Part shown: piece by piece, positions 8,031 through 21,923 of the stretch | How positions within the stretch are numbered: position 1 is the first letter of the stretch | Layout of the letters: each line of letters begins with the position of its first letter | DNA from: Candidatus Hydrothermus pacificus | Lineage (GTDB): Bacteria; Hydrothermota; Hydrothermia; Hydrothermales; Hydrothermaceae | Direction: 5' to 3' | Length of the DNA: 64,000 bases | Assembly: GCA_002011615.1 (NCBI GenBank) | Contig: MTOH01000013.1 | Location: 18,772-82,771, forward strand | Translations under genes and position numbers: made by a program | Notes under the pieces: model-generated | The model's input: the letters and a program-made list of their open reading frames with translations, nothing else | Database searches by the model: none | What the model was told of the DNA's origin: nothing

Positions 8031-9755
8031 ATGGCTTTCAGAATAGGTGAAATGCTTGTTAAAGAGGGACTTATTACTAAGGAAGACCTGGAAAAGGCTT
8101 TAGAAGAACAGAAGGGCACAGGTAAAAAGCTTGGTTCAACCCTGGTTGAAATGGGATTAATTGATGAAAAGACTCTTGTTAAATTTTTATCAAAACAGTT
8201 AGGAGTTCCACCTGTTGACATTTCTACTTTAAAAACAATTCCGGATGATGTTTTATCACTTATTCCTGCCGAGACCGCCTATAGATATCAGATTTTACCC
8301 CTTGGCAGGAAGGGTAACACTCTGTTTATTGCAATGGTTGACCCCACAAATGTTATTGCGATAGATGAAATAAAATTTTTAACAGGTCTGGAAGTTGCTT
8401 CTGCAGTTGCCCTTGAATCCGCTCTTAATGAAGCTCTTAAAAAGTTTTACCCGGAAATGGAAACTATTATTACTTCAACAAAAAGAGAAGAGGAGGATGA
8501 AAGTGAAATAGAGACAGTTATAGAGGATTTTGAATTTATGGATACAGAGATTGAAGAGGAAAAGCCTGAGGACCTCAAAAGACTTGGAGAGGATACCACT
8601 GTTACAAAGCTGGTCAACCATATAATATTTCAGGCAGTTAGTCTTGGTGCTTCAGATATTCATATAGAACCCTATGAAAGGACATTGAGAGTTAGATACA
8701 GGATAGACGGAGTCCTGAGAGAGGTTATGACCCCGCCCTATTATATGAAGGCAGGTGTTGTCTCAAGAGTTAAATTGCTTTCAGAGATGGATATAGCCGA
8801 GAGAAGAAAACCCCAGGATGGTAGAATTAATATGAAAGTGGATAATAAAGTGATAGATTTTAGAGTTTCAGTTATCCCAACCGTTTATGGAGAGAAGGTT
8901 GTTATGAGGATTCTTGATAAATCCGGTCTCCAGCTTGACCTTACAAAACTCGGTTTTGAGACAGATGACCTTGAAAGATTTGAAAAGGCAATAAGGTCGC
9001 CTTATGGCATTATACTTGTTACAGGACCCACAGGTAGTGGAAAAACAACCACTCTTTACTCTGCACTCTCTACAATAAATACGCCTGATAAACAGATAAT
9101 AACTGTTGAAGACCCTGTGGAGTATAACATAGAGGGAATTAATCAGGTTCAGGTGAATAGAGAGGTGGGTCTTGACTTTGCAGAGGCATTGAGAGCTTTT
9201 TTAAGGCAATCTCCTGATGTAATACTTGTTGGAGAAATAAGGGATAATGAAACCGCTGAAATAGCTATAAGAGCAGCACTTACAGGACATCTGGTTTTTT
9301 CAACAATTCATACAAATGATGCACCCACAACCATAGATAGACTTATAGATTTAGGGATAAAACCCTATCTGATTGCATCCGCAGTGATATTGATACAGGC
9401 TCAGAGACTTGTTAGAAAGATATGCAAGAATTGTATTGAGGAAATAGAATATGATGAGAAGATAATAAGGGAACTGAGCATAGAAGATGAAATTCTTAAA
9501 GATATGAAGTTCTTTAAAGGCAGGGGGTGTGAGGTATGTGGTAGAACAGGATATAAAGGCAGGATAGCTATATTTGAAATAATGCCTATAACTCCGAAAT
9601 TGCGAGAGCTTATTTTGAATGAAGCTTCTTCTGATGAGATAAGAGAGGCTGCAAGGGAAGAAGGGATGCGCACTCTAAGAGAGGATGGTATACTTAAAAT
9701 TAAGAAGGGTATTACAACGGCTGAGGAAGTTTTAAGGATAACAACAGAGTTTTAA
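8031..9755 (+). CDS. Type IV pilus extension ATPase PilB/GspE, copy 2
   Basis: A 574-residue paralogue of the upstream PilB with the same domain order. Two MshEN motifs lie at about residues 4-27 (RIGEMLVKEGLITKEDLEK) and 33-56 (KLGSTLVEMGLIDEKTL). SLGASDIHIEP, Walker A GPTGSGKTTT, Walker B VILVGEIRDNE and the zinc site CKNC...CEVCGRTG follow. The start lies one base after the first copy's stop, with GGATGG upstream inside the previous gene. The copies have diverged well beyond a recent duplication, so they may serve two pilus or secretion machines, or form a mixed motor. Confidence 0.92.
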   Translation: MAFRIGEMLVKEGLITKEDLEKALEEQKGTGKKLGSTLVEMGLIDEKTLVKFLSKQLGVPPVDISTLKTIPDDVLSLIPAETAYRYQILPLGRKGNTLFIAMVDPTNVIAIDEIKFLTGLEVASAVALESALNEALKKFYPEMETIITSTKREEEDESEIETVIEDFEFMDTEIEEEKPEDLKRLGEDTTVTKLVNHIIFQAVSLGASDIHIEPYERTLRVRYRIDGVLREVMTPPYYMKAGVVSRVKLLSEMDIAERRKPQDGRINMKVDNKVIDFRVSVIPTVYGEKVVMRILDKSGLQLDLTKLGFETDDLERFEKAIRSPYGIILVTGPTGSGKTTTLYSALSTINTPDKQIITVEDPVEYNIEGINQVQVNREVGLDFAEALRAFLRQSPDVILVGEIRDNETAEIAIRAALTGHLVFSTIHTNDAPTTIDRLIDLGIKPYLIASAVILIQAQRLVRKICKNCIEEIEYDEKIIRELSIEDEILKDMKFFKGRGCEVCGRTGYKGRIAIFEIMPITPKLRELILNEASSDEIREAAREEGMRTLREDGILKIKKGITTAEEVLRITTEF

Positions 9756-9777
9756 AAAATTTTATAGGAGGTGTAAA

Positions 9778-10854
9778 ATGCCTGTAACAATGAAGCAACT
9801 TTTAGAGGAGATGGTGCACAGGGGAGCAACAGACCTGCATATCTCAGCAGGTGCACCTCCCCTTTTCAGAATAGATGGAATTCTTGTTCCTTCAAATTAT
9901 GATATTTTGACAAAAGAAGAGGCACAGCAACTTGTATATTCTGTTATGACAGAAGAACAGAAGAAAAAACTTGAGGAAGAATGGGAGGTTGATTTTTCTT
10001 TCGGTATCACAGGACTTTCAAGATTCAGGGCAAATTCCTACAGACAGAGAGGTTCTGTCTCAATTGCTATAAGAACAATACCTTATAAGATAAGAAGTTT
10101 TGCGGAACTCGGTTTACCTCCTGTAGTTGAGGAACTGGCAACAAGGCATAAAGGACTTATTCTCGTTACAGGTCCTACAGGTCATGGAAAATCCACAACT
10201 CTTGCATCTATTATTGAAAAGATAAACAATGAAAGAAGATGTCATATTCTTACAATAGAGGACCCTATTGAATATCTTTTTGGAAACAAAAAAGCATACA
10301 TAACACAGAGACAGGTGGAATCCGATACAAAGACTTTTGGAAGAGCTTTGAAATATGCTCTCAGACAGGACCCGGATGTTGTGATGGTAGGTGAGATGAG
10401 AGACCTTGAGACAATATCTGCAGCACTTACTATTTCCGAAACAGGACACCTTACCCTTGCAACTCTTCATACCAACTCAGCAGTGGAATCCATAAACAGA
10501 ATAATAGATGTTTTTCCTCCTCACCAGCAACAGCAGGTTAGAACTCAGCTTGCTTTTGTTTTACTTGGAGTTGTTACTCAGTCACTTTTACCCAGAGTAG
10601 GTGGTGGAAGAGTTCTTGCATGTGAAGTCCTTGTTGCAACTCCTGCAGTCCGTGCAATGATAAGGGATAACAAAGCTCACCAGATTTATTCATTAATGCA
10701 GGCGGGGCAGAAATACGGTATGCAGACCATGAATCAATCTCTATATAAGCTTTACATGCAGAGGAGAATAACTCTGGAGACAGCTCTTTCTTTTTCAAGG
10801 GACCCCGAGGAACTGGAAAGAATGATAAGAGAAAAATCAACAGTTGTTAAATAG
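9778..10854 (+). CDS. pilT: Type IV pilus retraction ATPase PilT
   Basis: A 358-residue PilT that depolymerises pili during retraction. RGATDLHISAGAPPLFRIDG is at the N-terminus, AIRTIP near residue 97, Walker A GPTGHGKSTT near 132, the Asp box LTIEDPIE, Walker B DVVMVGEMRDLET and the His box GHLTLATLHT. The C-terminus has the usual helical QRRITLETALSFSRDPEEL. A perfect AGGAGG ribosome site precedes the start. It ends in TAG. The downstream cyclase-like gene begins 8 bases later. Confidence 0.95.
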   Translation: MPVTMKQLLEEMVHRGATDLHISAGAPPLFRIDGILVPSNYDILTKEEAQQLVYSVMTEEQKKKLEEEWEVDFSFGITGLSRFRANSYRQRGSVSIAIRTIPYKIRSFAELGLPPVVEELATRHKGLILVTGPTGHGKSTTLASIIEKINNERRCHILTIEDPIEYLFGNKKAYITQRQVESDTKTFGRALKYALRQDPDVVMVGEMRDLETISAALTISETGHLTLATLHTNSAVESINRIIDVFPPHQQQQVRTQLAFVLLGVVTQSLLPRVGGGRVLACEVLVATPAVRAMIRDNKAHQIYSLMQAGQKYGMQTMNQSLYKLYMQRRITLETALSFSRDPEELERMIREKSTVVK

Positions 10855-10862
10855 AATATAGT

Positions 10863-13107
10863 TTGATAACATCACATTTAGAGAAATTAGTTCTTTCACT
10901 GAGTTCAAAGGTTGAAAATGTCTCAAATCAATGGAGCGAGGAAGAAATACAGATACTTAAAAAATTTTTCTTGGAAAAATATAAGGAGAAAGCAGAGTTT
11001 CTTTTTGAAAACAGTAAGCCGAGAATTTTTGTTATTGAAAATGATAGAGATTTTAAAACTCTGAGAGAGGCGCTCGAACATTTTCTTAATAATGCCGAAA
11101 GCATATCTGAAAGGGAAAGATTTATCTATCTTTTATTTGTCTCTAAATTGAGATTTATTAAATTCAAGGAAGAAATTCCAGAAGAATATATAGAGGATAT
11201 TTTAAACCTGTTCAACGATAATATTCTTAAAAAGATTTCCCATTCTATTTTAAAGATGAAACACTATATTGGCAGGAAGGAAAGTGTGACTGAGAATCTG
11301 ATAGAAAAGCTGGACAGAAAATATCAAAATCTCTTAAAGATATTCCATACCTTCTATGTGGATGTCAACTTTAGTAATCTTTGCACCCTTGAAAAAGAGT
11401 ATCTTAATAGATATTTAAGGGGTTTTACAATTCCTGATAAATACCAGGATAAATTTAAAAAGGAATGGGAAAGAGCGAATAAAACATGGAAGGAAGATGA
11501 AGCTTATTTAAAAAATCTGGAGTTACAGGAGAAAAAGCTTCTAGACGATTTAAAAGAGAGTGCAAATATAGAAATTGGTGATTTCAGCAAAGAACTGCGA
11601 AATTTACTATTAAAAGATAAATTTAACCTTTTACTTCCCTATATAAAAGAAAAGACTGCGAAGTGGTTGAGGTCATTTGGTATAATTCTGAGAGATTATG
11701 AATCTCTACAGAAAGTTAAAAAAGATTATGAAGATAGATTGAAGAGAAATATTTTTAAAGATAAATTCAGCCCTCTTTTGCCCACCCCTGATGTTTTGAT
11801 TAAAGAATGGGAGGAAGCGAAACCCCTGCTTTTAAAGAGAGATGCAAAGACTACAAAAGCCCTGGAACAGATATTTTTTGAGTACTATATGCAGAAGAAA
11901 AAAGAAGGAGCGGATTTTGTTTTTCTTGAAAATTTTGTGAAAAAAGGCTTTTTATCTGCTCAACTTGATGTTGATACTTTTGAAAAAGAACTGTCCTATT
12001 TTATGGATGAGGTATTCATACCCCATGTGACAGGTTCCTATCTGATTAACCAGGTTTATATAATACCTGATGAGATGGATGAAGGTAAAGAAAAGGATTT
12101 ATCTTACTGGATAACCTTTAAAAAGTTACCAAAGGGAGAGTACTATATAGCAGGTGATATGGAAAATTTAAGAGTTGAATTCCCTTTAAAGATTGATAAA
12201 GCAGATTTCCCTGTCAGGTTTAAAGAGGTAGTTTGTGTCCTGGTTTATGATATAAGAGGTTCAACTTTTATGTCATTAAGACTGAAAGACCCTGTGAAAG
12301 AACTGTCAATAAAAAACCAGTTCAGCAAGGAAATCTTGCAGGTGATTAAAAAATATGGTGGGTTTCCACTAAAAGATTTAGGCGATGGAGGAGTTGTTCT
12401 TTTTGCCGGAAACTCAAAAGAAATCTTTGAGGAGATTTTTGAGGAGGCTTTTCTACCAAAAGGCAGGAGTTTAAGGATTCCCAAGCTTTTTGAAAAAGAG
12501 GTAAAGGTTCTGCCCTCTGAGGATACCGCAACTCGCGCAATACTCTGTGCAAGAGATATGTACAGGAAATCTTTTGACTTTATAAGAGATAAATACTCAA
12601 AATACAGGGATTGGTTTCCTGATGTTGTGGAAAATTATCCTCCCCTTAAAGCTCTTTTTCGCCTTGGTATAGGAATTGCCGGAGGAAAACCGGGTAAGCA
12701 TATCCATATAGATTACAACAGCTTTGGAGATATAGATGCATCAGGTTCTATAATAAATGTGGCGAATTTGCTTGCTCAGGGCAAAAATCCCATCACTTCT
12801 CTGATTTATGTTGATTCTACTACATTTTTCTCTTTTCTTATGAATTCTTCAGAGTGGGATATTGAATGTGAAGAAGAGAGTATATTTGATAGAGTCAGGT
12901 TTTATCTCAATAATTTTGATGATTTCTGGGTTTACGATTTTCCTTTAAGAGAAATAAAGGTAAAAATAAGAGGGACTGATTTGCTTGACCAGCCAGAGAA
13001 AGAAAAAGGACTTTTATTACAGGTCCCTGATGAGCTGGAGATTGGAGATGATGATGAGTTTATTGTTAAAAATCATCCTGTGAAACTTGTTTATGAGGTG
13101 GAGCCTT

Positions 13108-13124
<17 letters not shown>
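10863..13124 (+). CDS. Large protein with a class III nucleotidyl cyclase-like domain
   Basis: A 753-residue soluble protein. Residues 1-430 are helical and charged and match nothing I know. Residues about 455-650 resemble a class III adenylate/guanylate cyclase: VYDIRGSTFMSLRL supplies the first metal Asp, LGDGGVVLFAG the second Asp, and SFGDIDASGSIINVANLL resembles the Asn-containing helix. The usual NxxAR Arg is not seen (NVANLL), so activity is uncertain. The start is TTG with no clear ribosome site. The end overlaps the GGDEF gene by 17 bases, in the pilus-motor operon, which suggests a role in controlling pili or surface sensing. Confidence 0.72.
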
Positions 13125-16597
<3,473 letters not shown>

Positions 16598-16598
16598 G

Positions 16599-16940
16599 CT
16601 ATCTCAAACTTTTTATTTCAGGGAACCACCTTGAGTCTTTACATTTGAGCCATTTTAAAGATATACCGAATTCTCTTGATATCTTCTGCAAAACCTTTTC
16701 AGGAACTTTCTCTCCAGATTTTTCATATTTTTTATACTTTTTTAAAGGAATTTTAAGTTTTTTTGCCATCTCTTCTTCATTTAATCCGAGCATGCATCTT
16801 AAAACCCATAGTCTCAAGTTTGTATTTTCCTTTTCCTCAATCACAAGGTTTTTGAAATAGACCTCAGGAGTGTGTATATTTTCAATAAACTTTCTCAGAT
16901 ATTCCATTGTCAAAAGCCTGTAAGTAACCTTATCTTTCAT
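16599..16940 (-). CDS. XRE-type helix-turn-helix protein
   Basis: A 113-residue protein whose second half is an XRE-like HTH: RCMLGLNEEEMAKKLKIPLKKYKKYEKSGEKVPEKVLQKISREFGIS. The first 55 residues are charged and helical. It overlaps the upstream nucleotidyltransferase gene by 11 bases. Nucleotidyltransferase plus small DNA-binding protein is a common toxin-antitoxin-like layout, but which member is toxic cannot be told from sequence. Confidence 0.75.
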   Translation of the reverse strand: MKDKVTYRLLTMEYLRKFIENIHTPEVYFKNLVIEEKENTNLRLWVLRCMLGLNEEEMAKKLKIPLKKYKKYEKSGEKVPEKVLQKISREFGISLKWLKCKDSRWFPEIKSLR

Positions 16941-17415
16941 CGTGAAGTCTTTTAAGTTTTTCTATATCATCCAGATCTCTTAATCTACCTGCTTTCTTTT
17001 TCATTTTTAACAAATCTTCCAGCGAAACCACTTTAATTTCTATATTTCTGAATCTCACCCTTTTTTTCTTTATCTTTCTATATTCATATTCTAAAAGAAC
17101 ATCAACAGAAATAAAAGGATTATAGGGATGAATGAAGGTGAAAGTTTTTGCTCCTTTTTCTTTAATCCATATCTCTCTTTTTTCCTTATCTGCAAGATTT
17201 TCAGGGTTTTCCGGAACTCTTGGTTTAAATTTGAGTTTTTCCATTAATTTAATAAATTTTTTCACATTCTGTATAGAAAGGTCAATCACTAAATCCAAGT
17301 CTTTTGTTAACCTTTCATATCCGTAGATTACCACAGCGACACCTCCTGCAACTGCATATCTTATGTTCTCTTTTGAAAGTTCTCTCAGCACATCTATTAT
17401 TCCGGGCTTTTTCAT
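16930..17415 (-). CDS. Minimal nucleotidyltransferase, AbiEii/DUF6036-like
   Basis: 161 residues with the polymerase-beta-like nucleotidyltransferase signature AVAGGVAVVIYG (about 22-33) followed by TKDLDLVIDL, supplying the G-G and D-x-D positions, and a later acidic strand FISVDVLLEYE. The tail VVSLEDLLKMKKKAGRLRDLDDIEKL is the helical segment usual in this family. It is first of a two-gene unit with the HTH protein. A member of the same fold occurs at 48403-48876. Confidence 0.75.
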   Translation of the reverse strand: MKKPGIIDVLRELSKENIRYAVAGGVAVVIYGYERLTKDLDLVIDLSIQNVKKFIKLMEKLKFKPRVPENPENLADKEKREIWIKEKGAKTFTFIHPYNPFISVDVLLEYEYRKIKKKRVRFRNIEIKVVSLEDLLKMKKKAGRLRDLDDIEKLKRLHDER

Positions 17416-17491
17416 ATTTTTATTTTAAAGCAAAAAAATCTCTTTCTTTAATTAACTTCACTTAAAATAAAGTCTTTCTGCTATATAAATT

Positions 17492-19888
17492 TCAATCTAT
17501 CTCAAAATCCAGAATTCCATTCCTCTCAAAAACTTTTATCCTGCCACCTTCTTTGATTTTACCCTCTATAATCATCTTTGCTATTTCATTTTCCACATAT
17601 CTTGCAATAACTCTTCTTAAAGGTCTTGCACCAAAGGAGGGGTCAAAGCCCCGCTGGGCAAGGAATTTCTTTGAGGATTCATCAAGTTCGATTGATATCC
17701 CTTTTTCCTGTAAGGATTCTTTTAAAGGTTCTATTGACAGGTCAACAATTTTGAGAATTTCTTTTTCTGTAAGGGGATTGAATATAACTATTTCATCAAT
17801 TCTATTCAGAAACTCGGGCCTGAAATATCCTCTTAGTTCCCGCATCGCAGTTAAATATCTTTCTTCATAAGACTTTGAATTGTCTAAGAGTTTATCTCCT
17901 GCTATATTTGAAGTCATTATTATAACTGTATTTCTGAAATCTACAATATGCCCCTGAGAATCAGTGAGTCTTCCCGCATCAAAAACCTGGAGAAGTATGT
18001 TAAAAACATCAGGGTGTGCCTTTTCTATTTCATCAAATAGTATTACCTGATAGGGTCTTCTCCTTACAGCCTCTGTTAATTGACCTCCTTTTTCATACCC
18101 TATGTACCCGGGAGGAGCACCTATAAGCCTTGAAACAGAGTGTTTTTCCATATATTCTGACATATCAATTCTTATAAGGGCATTCTCATCGTTAAATAGA
18201 AACCTTGCAAGCTGTCTTGTAAGATGGGTTTTACCCACTCCTGTAGGACCCAGGAATAAAAACACTCCTATGGGTCTATCTTTTCCTGATATTCCTGCTC
18301 TGTTTCTCCTTATTGCATCGGATAAGACTTCAATAGCCCTGTCCTGACCTATAACTCTTTTTTTGAGTTCCTCTTCCATCCTCAGCAGTTTTTGCACCTC
18401 CTCTTCAAGCAGATTATGGGCAGGTATTCCTGTCTGTTTTGAAACTATATAAGCAATATCATTTTCATCAACAACATCATCAACTCTTGTTTTGTTTTCC
18501 CATTCTTTTTTCTTCTCCTCAAATATTTTTTTGTAGTGGTCGAGTTTTTCCTTGATCTCTTTTGCCCTTTTATCATCACCATATTTAACCGCGATTTCAC
18601 CTTCCTCTTCCAGTTTCTCAATTTCCTCTTTTAGAGATTTTAAATCCTGTGGCATCTCAGAGACCCTCATTTTTGTATAACTGCATGCCTCATCAAGAAG
18701 GTCTATTGCCTTATCAGGGAGTTTTCTACCTGTGAGATACCTGTGAGAAAGTTTTGCAGATGCTATAAGAGCTTTATCAGTTATCCTGACTTTATGAAAA
18801 CTCTCATACCTTTGTTTGAGCCCTTTGAGGATTTCTATTGTTTCATCAACAGTAGGTTCTCTAACATAGACAGGCTGAAACCTTCTTTCAAGAGCGCCAT
18901 CCTTTTCTATATGTTCCCTGTATTCATCGAGTGTAGTTGCACCTATTACTCTTATTTCTCCAGATGCAAGAGAAGGTTTCAGCAGGTTTGCCGCATCCAT
19001 CGCACCTTCAGCAGCACCTGCACCCACGAGCGTATGAATTTCATCAATGAATAAAATTATTTCATCTTTTCTTTTCTTAACCTCTTCAATAACAGCCTTT
19101 AATCTATCCTCAAATTCTCCTCTGAATTTACTTCCTGCAAGAAGTGAGCCCATATCAAGCCCTAAAATTCTTTTATCTTTTAAAGGGTCAGGAACATCTT
19201 CAGCCACTATTTTTTGAGCTATTCCATAAACGATTGCTGTTTTCCCGACTCCTGGTTCTCCTATTAAAACAGGATTATTCTTTGTTTTTCTCAAAAGCAC
19301 CTGCATTACCCGTGTTATTTCTTCTCCTCTTCCTATAACAGGGTCAAGTTTTCCATCTTTTGCAAGTTTTGTAATATCAGTGGTATATCTTTCAAGTGCT
19401 TTATACTTTGTTTCAGCTGAAGGGTCGGTTACCCTCTGTGTTCCCCTTATCTCATAAAGTGCCTTATAAATCTTTTCTTTATCAATACCAAAATCTTTAA
19501 AGATTCTTCCTGTTTCACCATCCCCGATTTCCTGCATTGCAAGCAGGAAATGCTCCTGAGCTATGTAATCATCGTTCAGTCTTTTTGCTTCATCATCTGC
19601 AATCTCAAAAACTCTTTGAAGTCTCGGGGTTATGTAAATCTGGAGTGGAGCAGAGGAGTAAGTTTCAACAGAGGGCGTTCTTTTTAAAGCCCTTAAGAGC
19701 CTTTCCTTTAAAGTATAGGCAGGTATGTTTAATTTTTTAAAAATTTCAGAAACAACTCCTTCTTCCTGCTCAAGTAAGGTGTAAAAAAGGTGCTCTACAT
19801 CGAGTTGCTGGTGTTTTAATTTTCCCAGTAAATCCTGTGCTTTTGCAATCGCCTCTTTTGCTCCATCAGTAAACCTGTCAATTCTCAT
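17492..19888 (-). CDS. Clp/Hsp100 AAA+ ATPase, ClpC-like architecture
   Basis: 798 residues: a double Clp-N domain (1-145), D1 with GEPGVGKT at 210-217 and Walker [10 protein letters not shown], a short middle domain (about 410-480, [19 protein letters not shown]), and D2 with GPTGVGKT and [14 protein letters not shown]. Length and short middle domain resemble ClpC rather than the roughly 860-residue ClpB. However the D2 stretch [20 protein letters not shown] lacks the VGF/IGF-type tripeptide loop used to dock ClpP, so it may work as a disaggregase or partner-independent unfoldase. TGAGGTGAT precedes the start and a strong vegetative promoter lies upstream. Confidence 0.9.
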   Translation of the reverse strand: MRIDRFTDGAKEAIAKAQDLLGKLKHQQLDVEHLFYTLLEQEEGVVSEIFKKLNIPAYTLKERLLRALKRTPSVETYSSAPLQIYITPRLQRVFEIADDEAKRLNDDYIAQEHFLLAMQEIGDGETGRIFKDFGIDKEKIYKALYEIRGTQRVTDPSAETKYKALERYTTDITKLAKDGKLDPVIGRGEEITRVMQVLLRKTKNNPVLIGEPGVGKTAIVYGIAQKIVAEDVPDPLKDKRILGLDMGSLLAGSKFRGEFEDRLKAVIEEVKKRKDEIILFIDEIHTLVGAGAAEGAMDAANLLKPSLASGEIRVIGATTLDEYREHIEKDGALERRFQPVYVREPTVDETIEILKGLKQRYESFHKVRITDKALIASAKLSHRYLTGRKLPDKAIDLLDEACSYTKMRVSEMPQDLKSLKEEIEKLEEEGEIAVKYGDDKRAKEIKEKLDHYKKIFEEKKKEWENKTRVDDVVDENDIAYIVSKQTGIPAHNLLEEEVQKLLRMEEELKKRVIGQDRAIEVLSDAIRRNRAGISGKDRPIGVFLFLGPTGVGKTHLTRQLARFLFNDENALIRIDMSEYMEKHSVSRLIGAPPGYIGYEKGGQLTEAVRRRPYQVILFDEIEKAHPDVFNILLQVFDAGRLTDSQGHIVDFRNTVIIMTSNIAGDKLLDNSKSYEERYLTAMRELRGYFRPEFLNRIDEIVIFNPLTEKEILKIVDLSIEPLKESLQEKGISIELDESSKKFLAQRGFDPSFGARPLRRVIARYVENEIAKMIIEGKIKEGGRIKVFERNGILDFEID

Positions 19889-19916
19889 TTTATCACCTCA
19901 TCTTAAATTTTGCTAA

Positions 19917-19945
19917 AAAATACAGGGAAAACAAGGATTTGTCAA
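19917..19945 (-). promoter_or_regulatory. Promoter of the Clp ATPase gene
   Basis: On the minus strand TTGACA (19945-19940), a 17-base spacer and TATTTT (19922-19917), about 29 bases before the ATG. No CIRCE-type inverted repeat is visible, so heat control by HrcA is not indicated. Confidence 0.7.
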
Positions 19946-20047
19946 GGGGACTTGAGAAGAAGCTTAAAATACATACATAACAGGTATAAATGAATCTATA
20001 TTTTATCCCGTGTCACAATCTTTATACTGTATTAAAATTTTTTTAAT

Positions 20048-20077
20048 TTGCAAAAATATCTGTTAAAAAGTTAAAAT
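20048..20077 (+). promoter_or_regulatory. Possible promoter of the interrupted secreted-protein gene
   Basis: TTGCAA at 20048-20053, an 18-base spacer and TAAAAT at 20072-20077, followed by a good AGGAGGTG ribosome site. The match is moderate. Confidence 0.4.
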
Positions 20078-20106
20078 AAAAACTAAAAATATACAGGAGG
20101 TGTGAA

Positions 20107-21378
20107 ATGGTGGTAATTGATATTCTTGTTATGTTTCCTATAATAATTTCCCCTTCCCCTGAGTCTAATCCAAAAATTCAAAAAAGAAATAGTGGTTATA
20201 TGATTGTCTATGAGATGGAAGATAATAAAGTTTACGGTGCCGATTTGACCTAGGATGGGGCATTGATGGATACCTTTAAAATAGCAGAACCTTTGTGGGA
20301 TGGTTGCCTGGAAAAGCCGGATATTGCCAGAATCGTAAATGATACCTTTTTTGTTGTGTATCAATATACTCCTCATATAAACTCTTCGGACACGGTTTAC
20401 TATTCGGTTCTTGGTAGAAATATCTTTTATCAGGACTCAGTATTTATGGGTCCAGAAATAATTCTCTATCAGGGAATTAATAACTACTATTCTACTCATG
20501 GGTACAAGAATCCCTTTATTGCAGGAGGAGATTCCTCCTACCTTTTACTTGTCCGGGATTTTACGATAAATCCTGCATTTGTTCAGAGCATATATTCCTT
20601 TCTTAATAAGACTGGTAGTATAGTATATGAGTACAGTGCCAATCCAGGAACAGGATTATATTCCCTGGATTTCGAATCATTTTTTTATATAGTGGACCAT
20701 CTTGAGCCAGGATGGGGTGGTGATACAATGTATCTTTTTAAATTTGATGAGTCGGGTAATCTTGTAGAAAAAAGTTCTTTTTATGACCTGGTTACTACAG
20801 AGTTTTTCCCTCAGATTCAGGAAGAAAATAATTATATTGCTGTTGCCTTTCCTTATAATTCTCTTCTGATTCATTTCTTTCATACAGTTGATACTTTTAT
20901 CACCACTTTTAATACCTATTCACCTTCAGATGTTATCTTTAAACTCCTTTCAACCCCTTATTATTTTTATCTTTTTGTGGTAAATAATGACACTTTGAAG
21001 GGACAGAGATTTTTCTTCAACGGAACGCCCAAAGATACATCCTTTATCACGATTTATATCGAAGATTCTCCTTTTAACAACCTTGATGGGATATGGGATG
21101 GAACGAGGTTTTTTCTGATTTATGAAAAAAATAATGATATTTACGGTTTATTTGTTGATACAACCATGTCTGTGAAGGTGGATGAAAAATATGTAAAGAA
21201 GCAAGAAAATATAAGGCTTAGTTCTCTGATTTTGAGAAATTTAAAATTTTTTAACAACAAGGTATTTTCACTTTACACCATTACCGGTAACAGGATAGAT
21301 AGTAATTTACCGCCATCTGGAATTTATTTGATGAGAGACAGGAAAGGGAGGAAAACAAAGGTTCTTATCTTTCGATAA
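20107..21378 (+). pseudogene. Secreted protein with C-terminal sorting domain, interrupted by in-frame TAG
   Basis: The track lists only 20263-21378, but an ATG at 20107 directly after AGGAGGTGTGAA opens the same frame and runs 48 codons to a TAG at 20251-20253; the frame then continues 374 codons. Text on either side of the stop joins into one family pattern: YMIVYEMEDNKVYGADLT, stop, DGALMDTFKIAE, like the VVWEDNR.IYGARVD.DG..LD repeats of secreted proteins. The C-terminus (FSLYTITGNRIDSNLPPSGIYL) resembles a FlgD/type IX-type sorting domain. So this is one gene with a single nonsense codon: a pseudogene, a phase-like allele or a base-call error. Confidence 0.75.
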
Positions 21379-21430
21379 TTTTTGAAAGAAATTTTTTCTA
21401 TCCTTTATAATATAAGTATAATATAAGATC

Positions 21431-21736
21431 ATGAAAAAGTCAGAGGTAATAAAATATTTGAGAAATGTAAGAGAAATTTTGAAAAAGGCAGGCACAAAAG
21501 ATGGATATTATGTGAATTTAAAACATGTAAGAGAAGCATTTGGTACGCTTTATCTTGGTATTTTAAAGGCGATTGATGAAGTGCTATTAAGATCAGGCAT
21601 AGAAGAAGAGGACATTCCTCAGAATGTGAAGGGGTACAGGAAATATATACTGAAATACAGAGGTAGATACTCCAGGGTAATAGATTTTTTTAATGACCTT
21701 CATAAGGTCTTTCTCAAAAGATTTCTGGCGACGTAG
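21431..21736 (+). CDS. Small helical protein, DUF5618-like
   Basis: 101 residues, mostly helix. KYLRNVREILKKAGTKDGYYVNLKHVREAFGTLYLGILKAIDEVL resembles DUF5618, a small domain with HEPN-like helices found in bacteria and archaea; function unknown. Two TATAAT hexamers lie just upstream, the second only 8 bases before the ATG, and there is no ribosome site, so the mRNA may be nearly leaderless. The stop codon TAG is the first TAG of the following tRNA gene, so CDS and tRNA overlap by 10 bases. Confidence 0.6.
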   Translation: MKKSEVIKYLRNVREILKKAGTKDGYYVNLKHVREAFGTLYLGILKAIDEVLLRSGIEEEDIPQNVKGYRKYILKYRGRYSRVIDFFNDLHKVFLKRFLAT

Positions 21737-21798
21737 CTCAGGGGTAGAGCAGGGGTTTCATAAGCCCTGTGTCGGCGGTTCAAACCCGCCCGTCGCCA
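21727..21798 (+). tRNA. tRNA with CAT anticodon (Met, or Ile2)
   Basis: A full cloverleaf by eye: acceptor GGCGACG/CGTCGCC with discriminator A, D-arm GCTC/GAGC, anticodon loop TTCATAA on a stem with G-U pairs at both ends, variable GTGTC, T-arm GGCGG-TTCAAAC-CCGCC. No CCA is encoded. The fully paired acceptor (G1-C72) argues against initiator tRNA. Elongator Met is most likely; lysidine-modified Ile (CAT) cannot be excluded. Confidence 0.92.
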
Positions 21799-21923
21799 TT
21801 TCATTCCAGTTCATCGTCTTGTTTATGTATTTGCATTATCAGTTTATTTAAAAATGGGAGCTGAATAAAAAAGATTTGTTTTTACTTTCCACTTCTAACC
21901 TGCAACTTGTCAGCTCTTATTTT

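Noticed and set aside
6187-10840. Minus-strand ORFs opposite pilB and pilT genes (up to 158 aa)
   Set aside because: Low-complexity Ser/Phe-rich shadows of real genes on the other strand.
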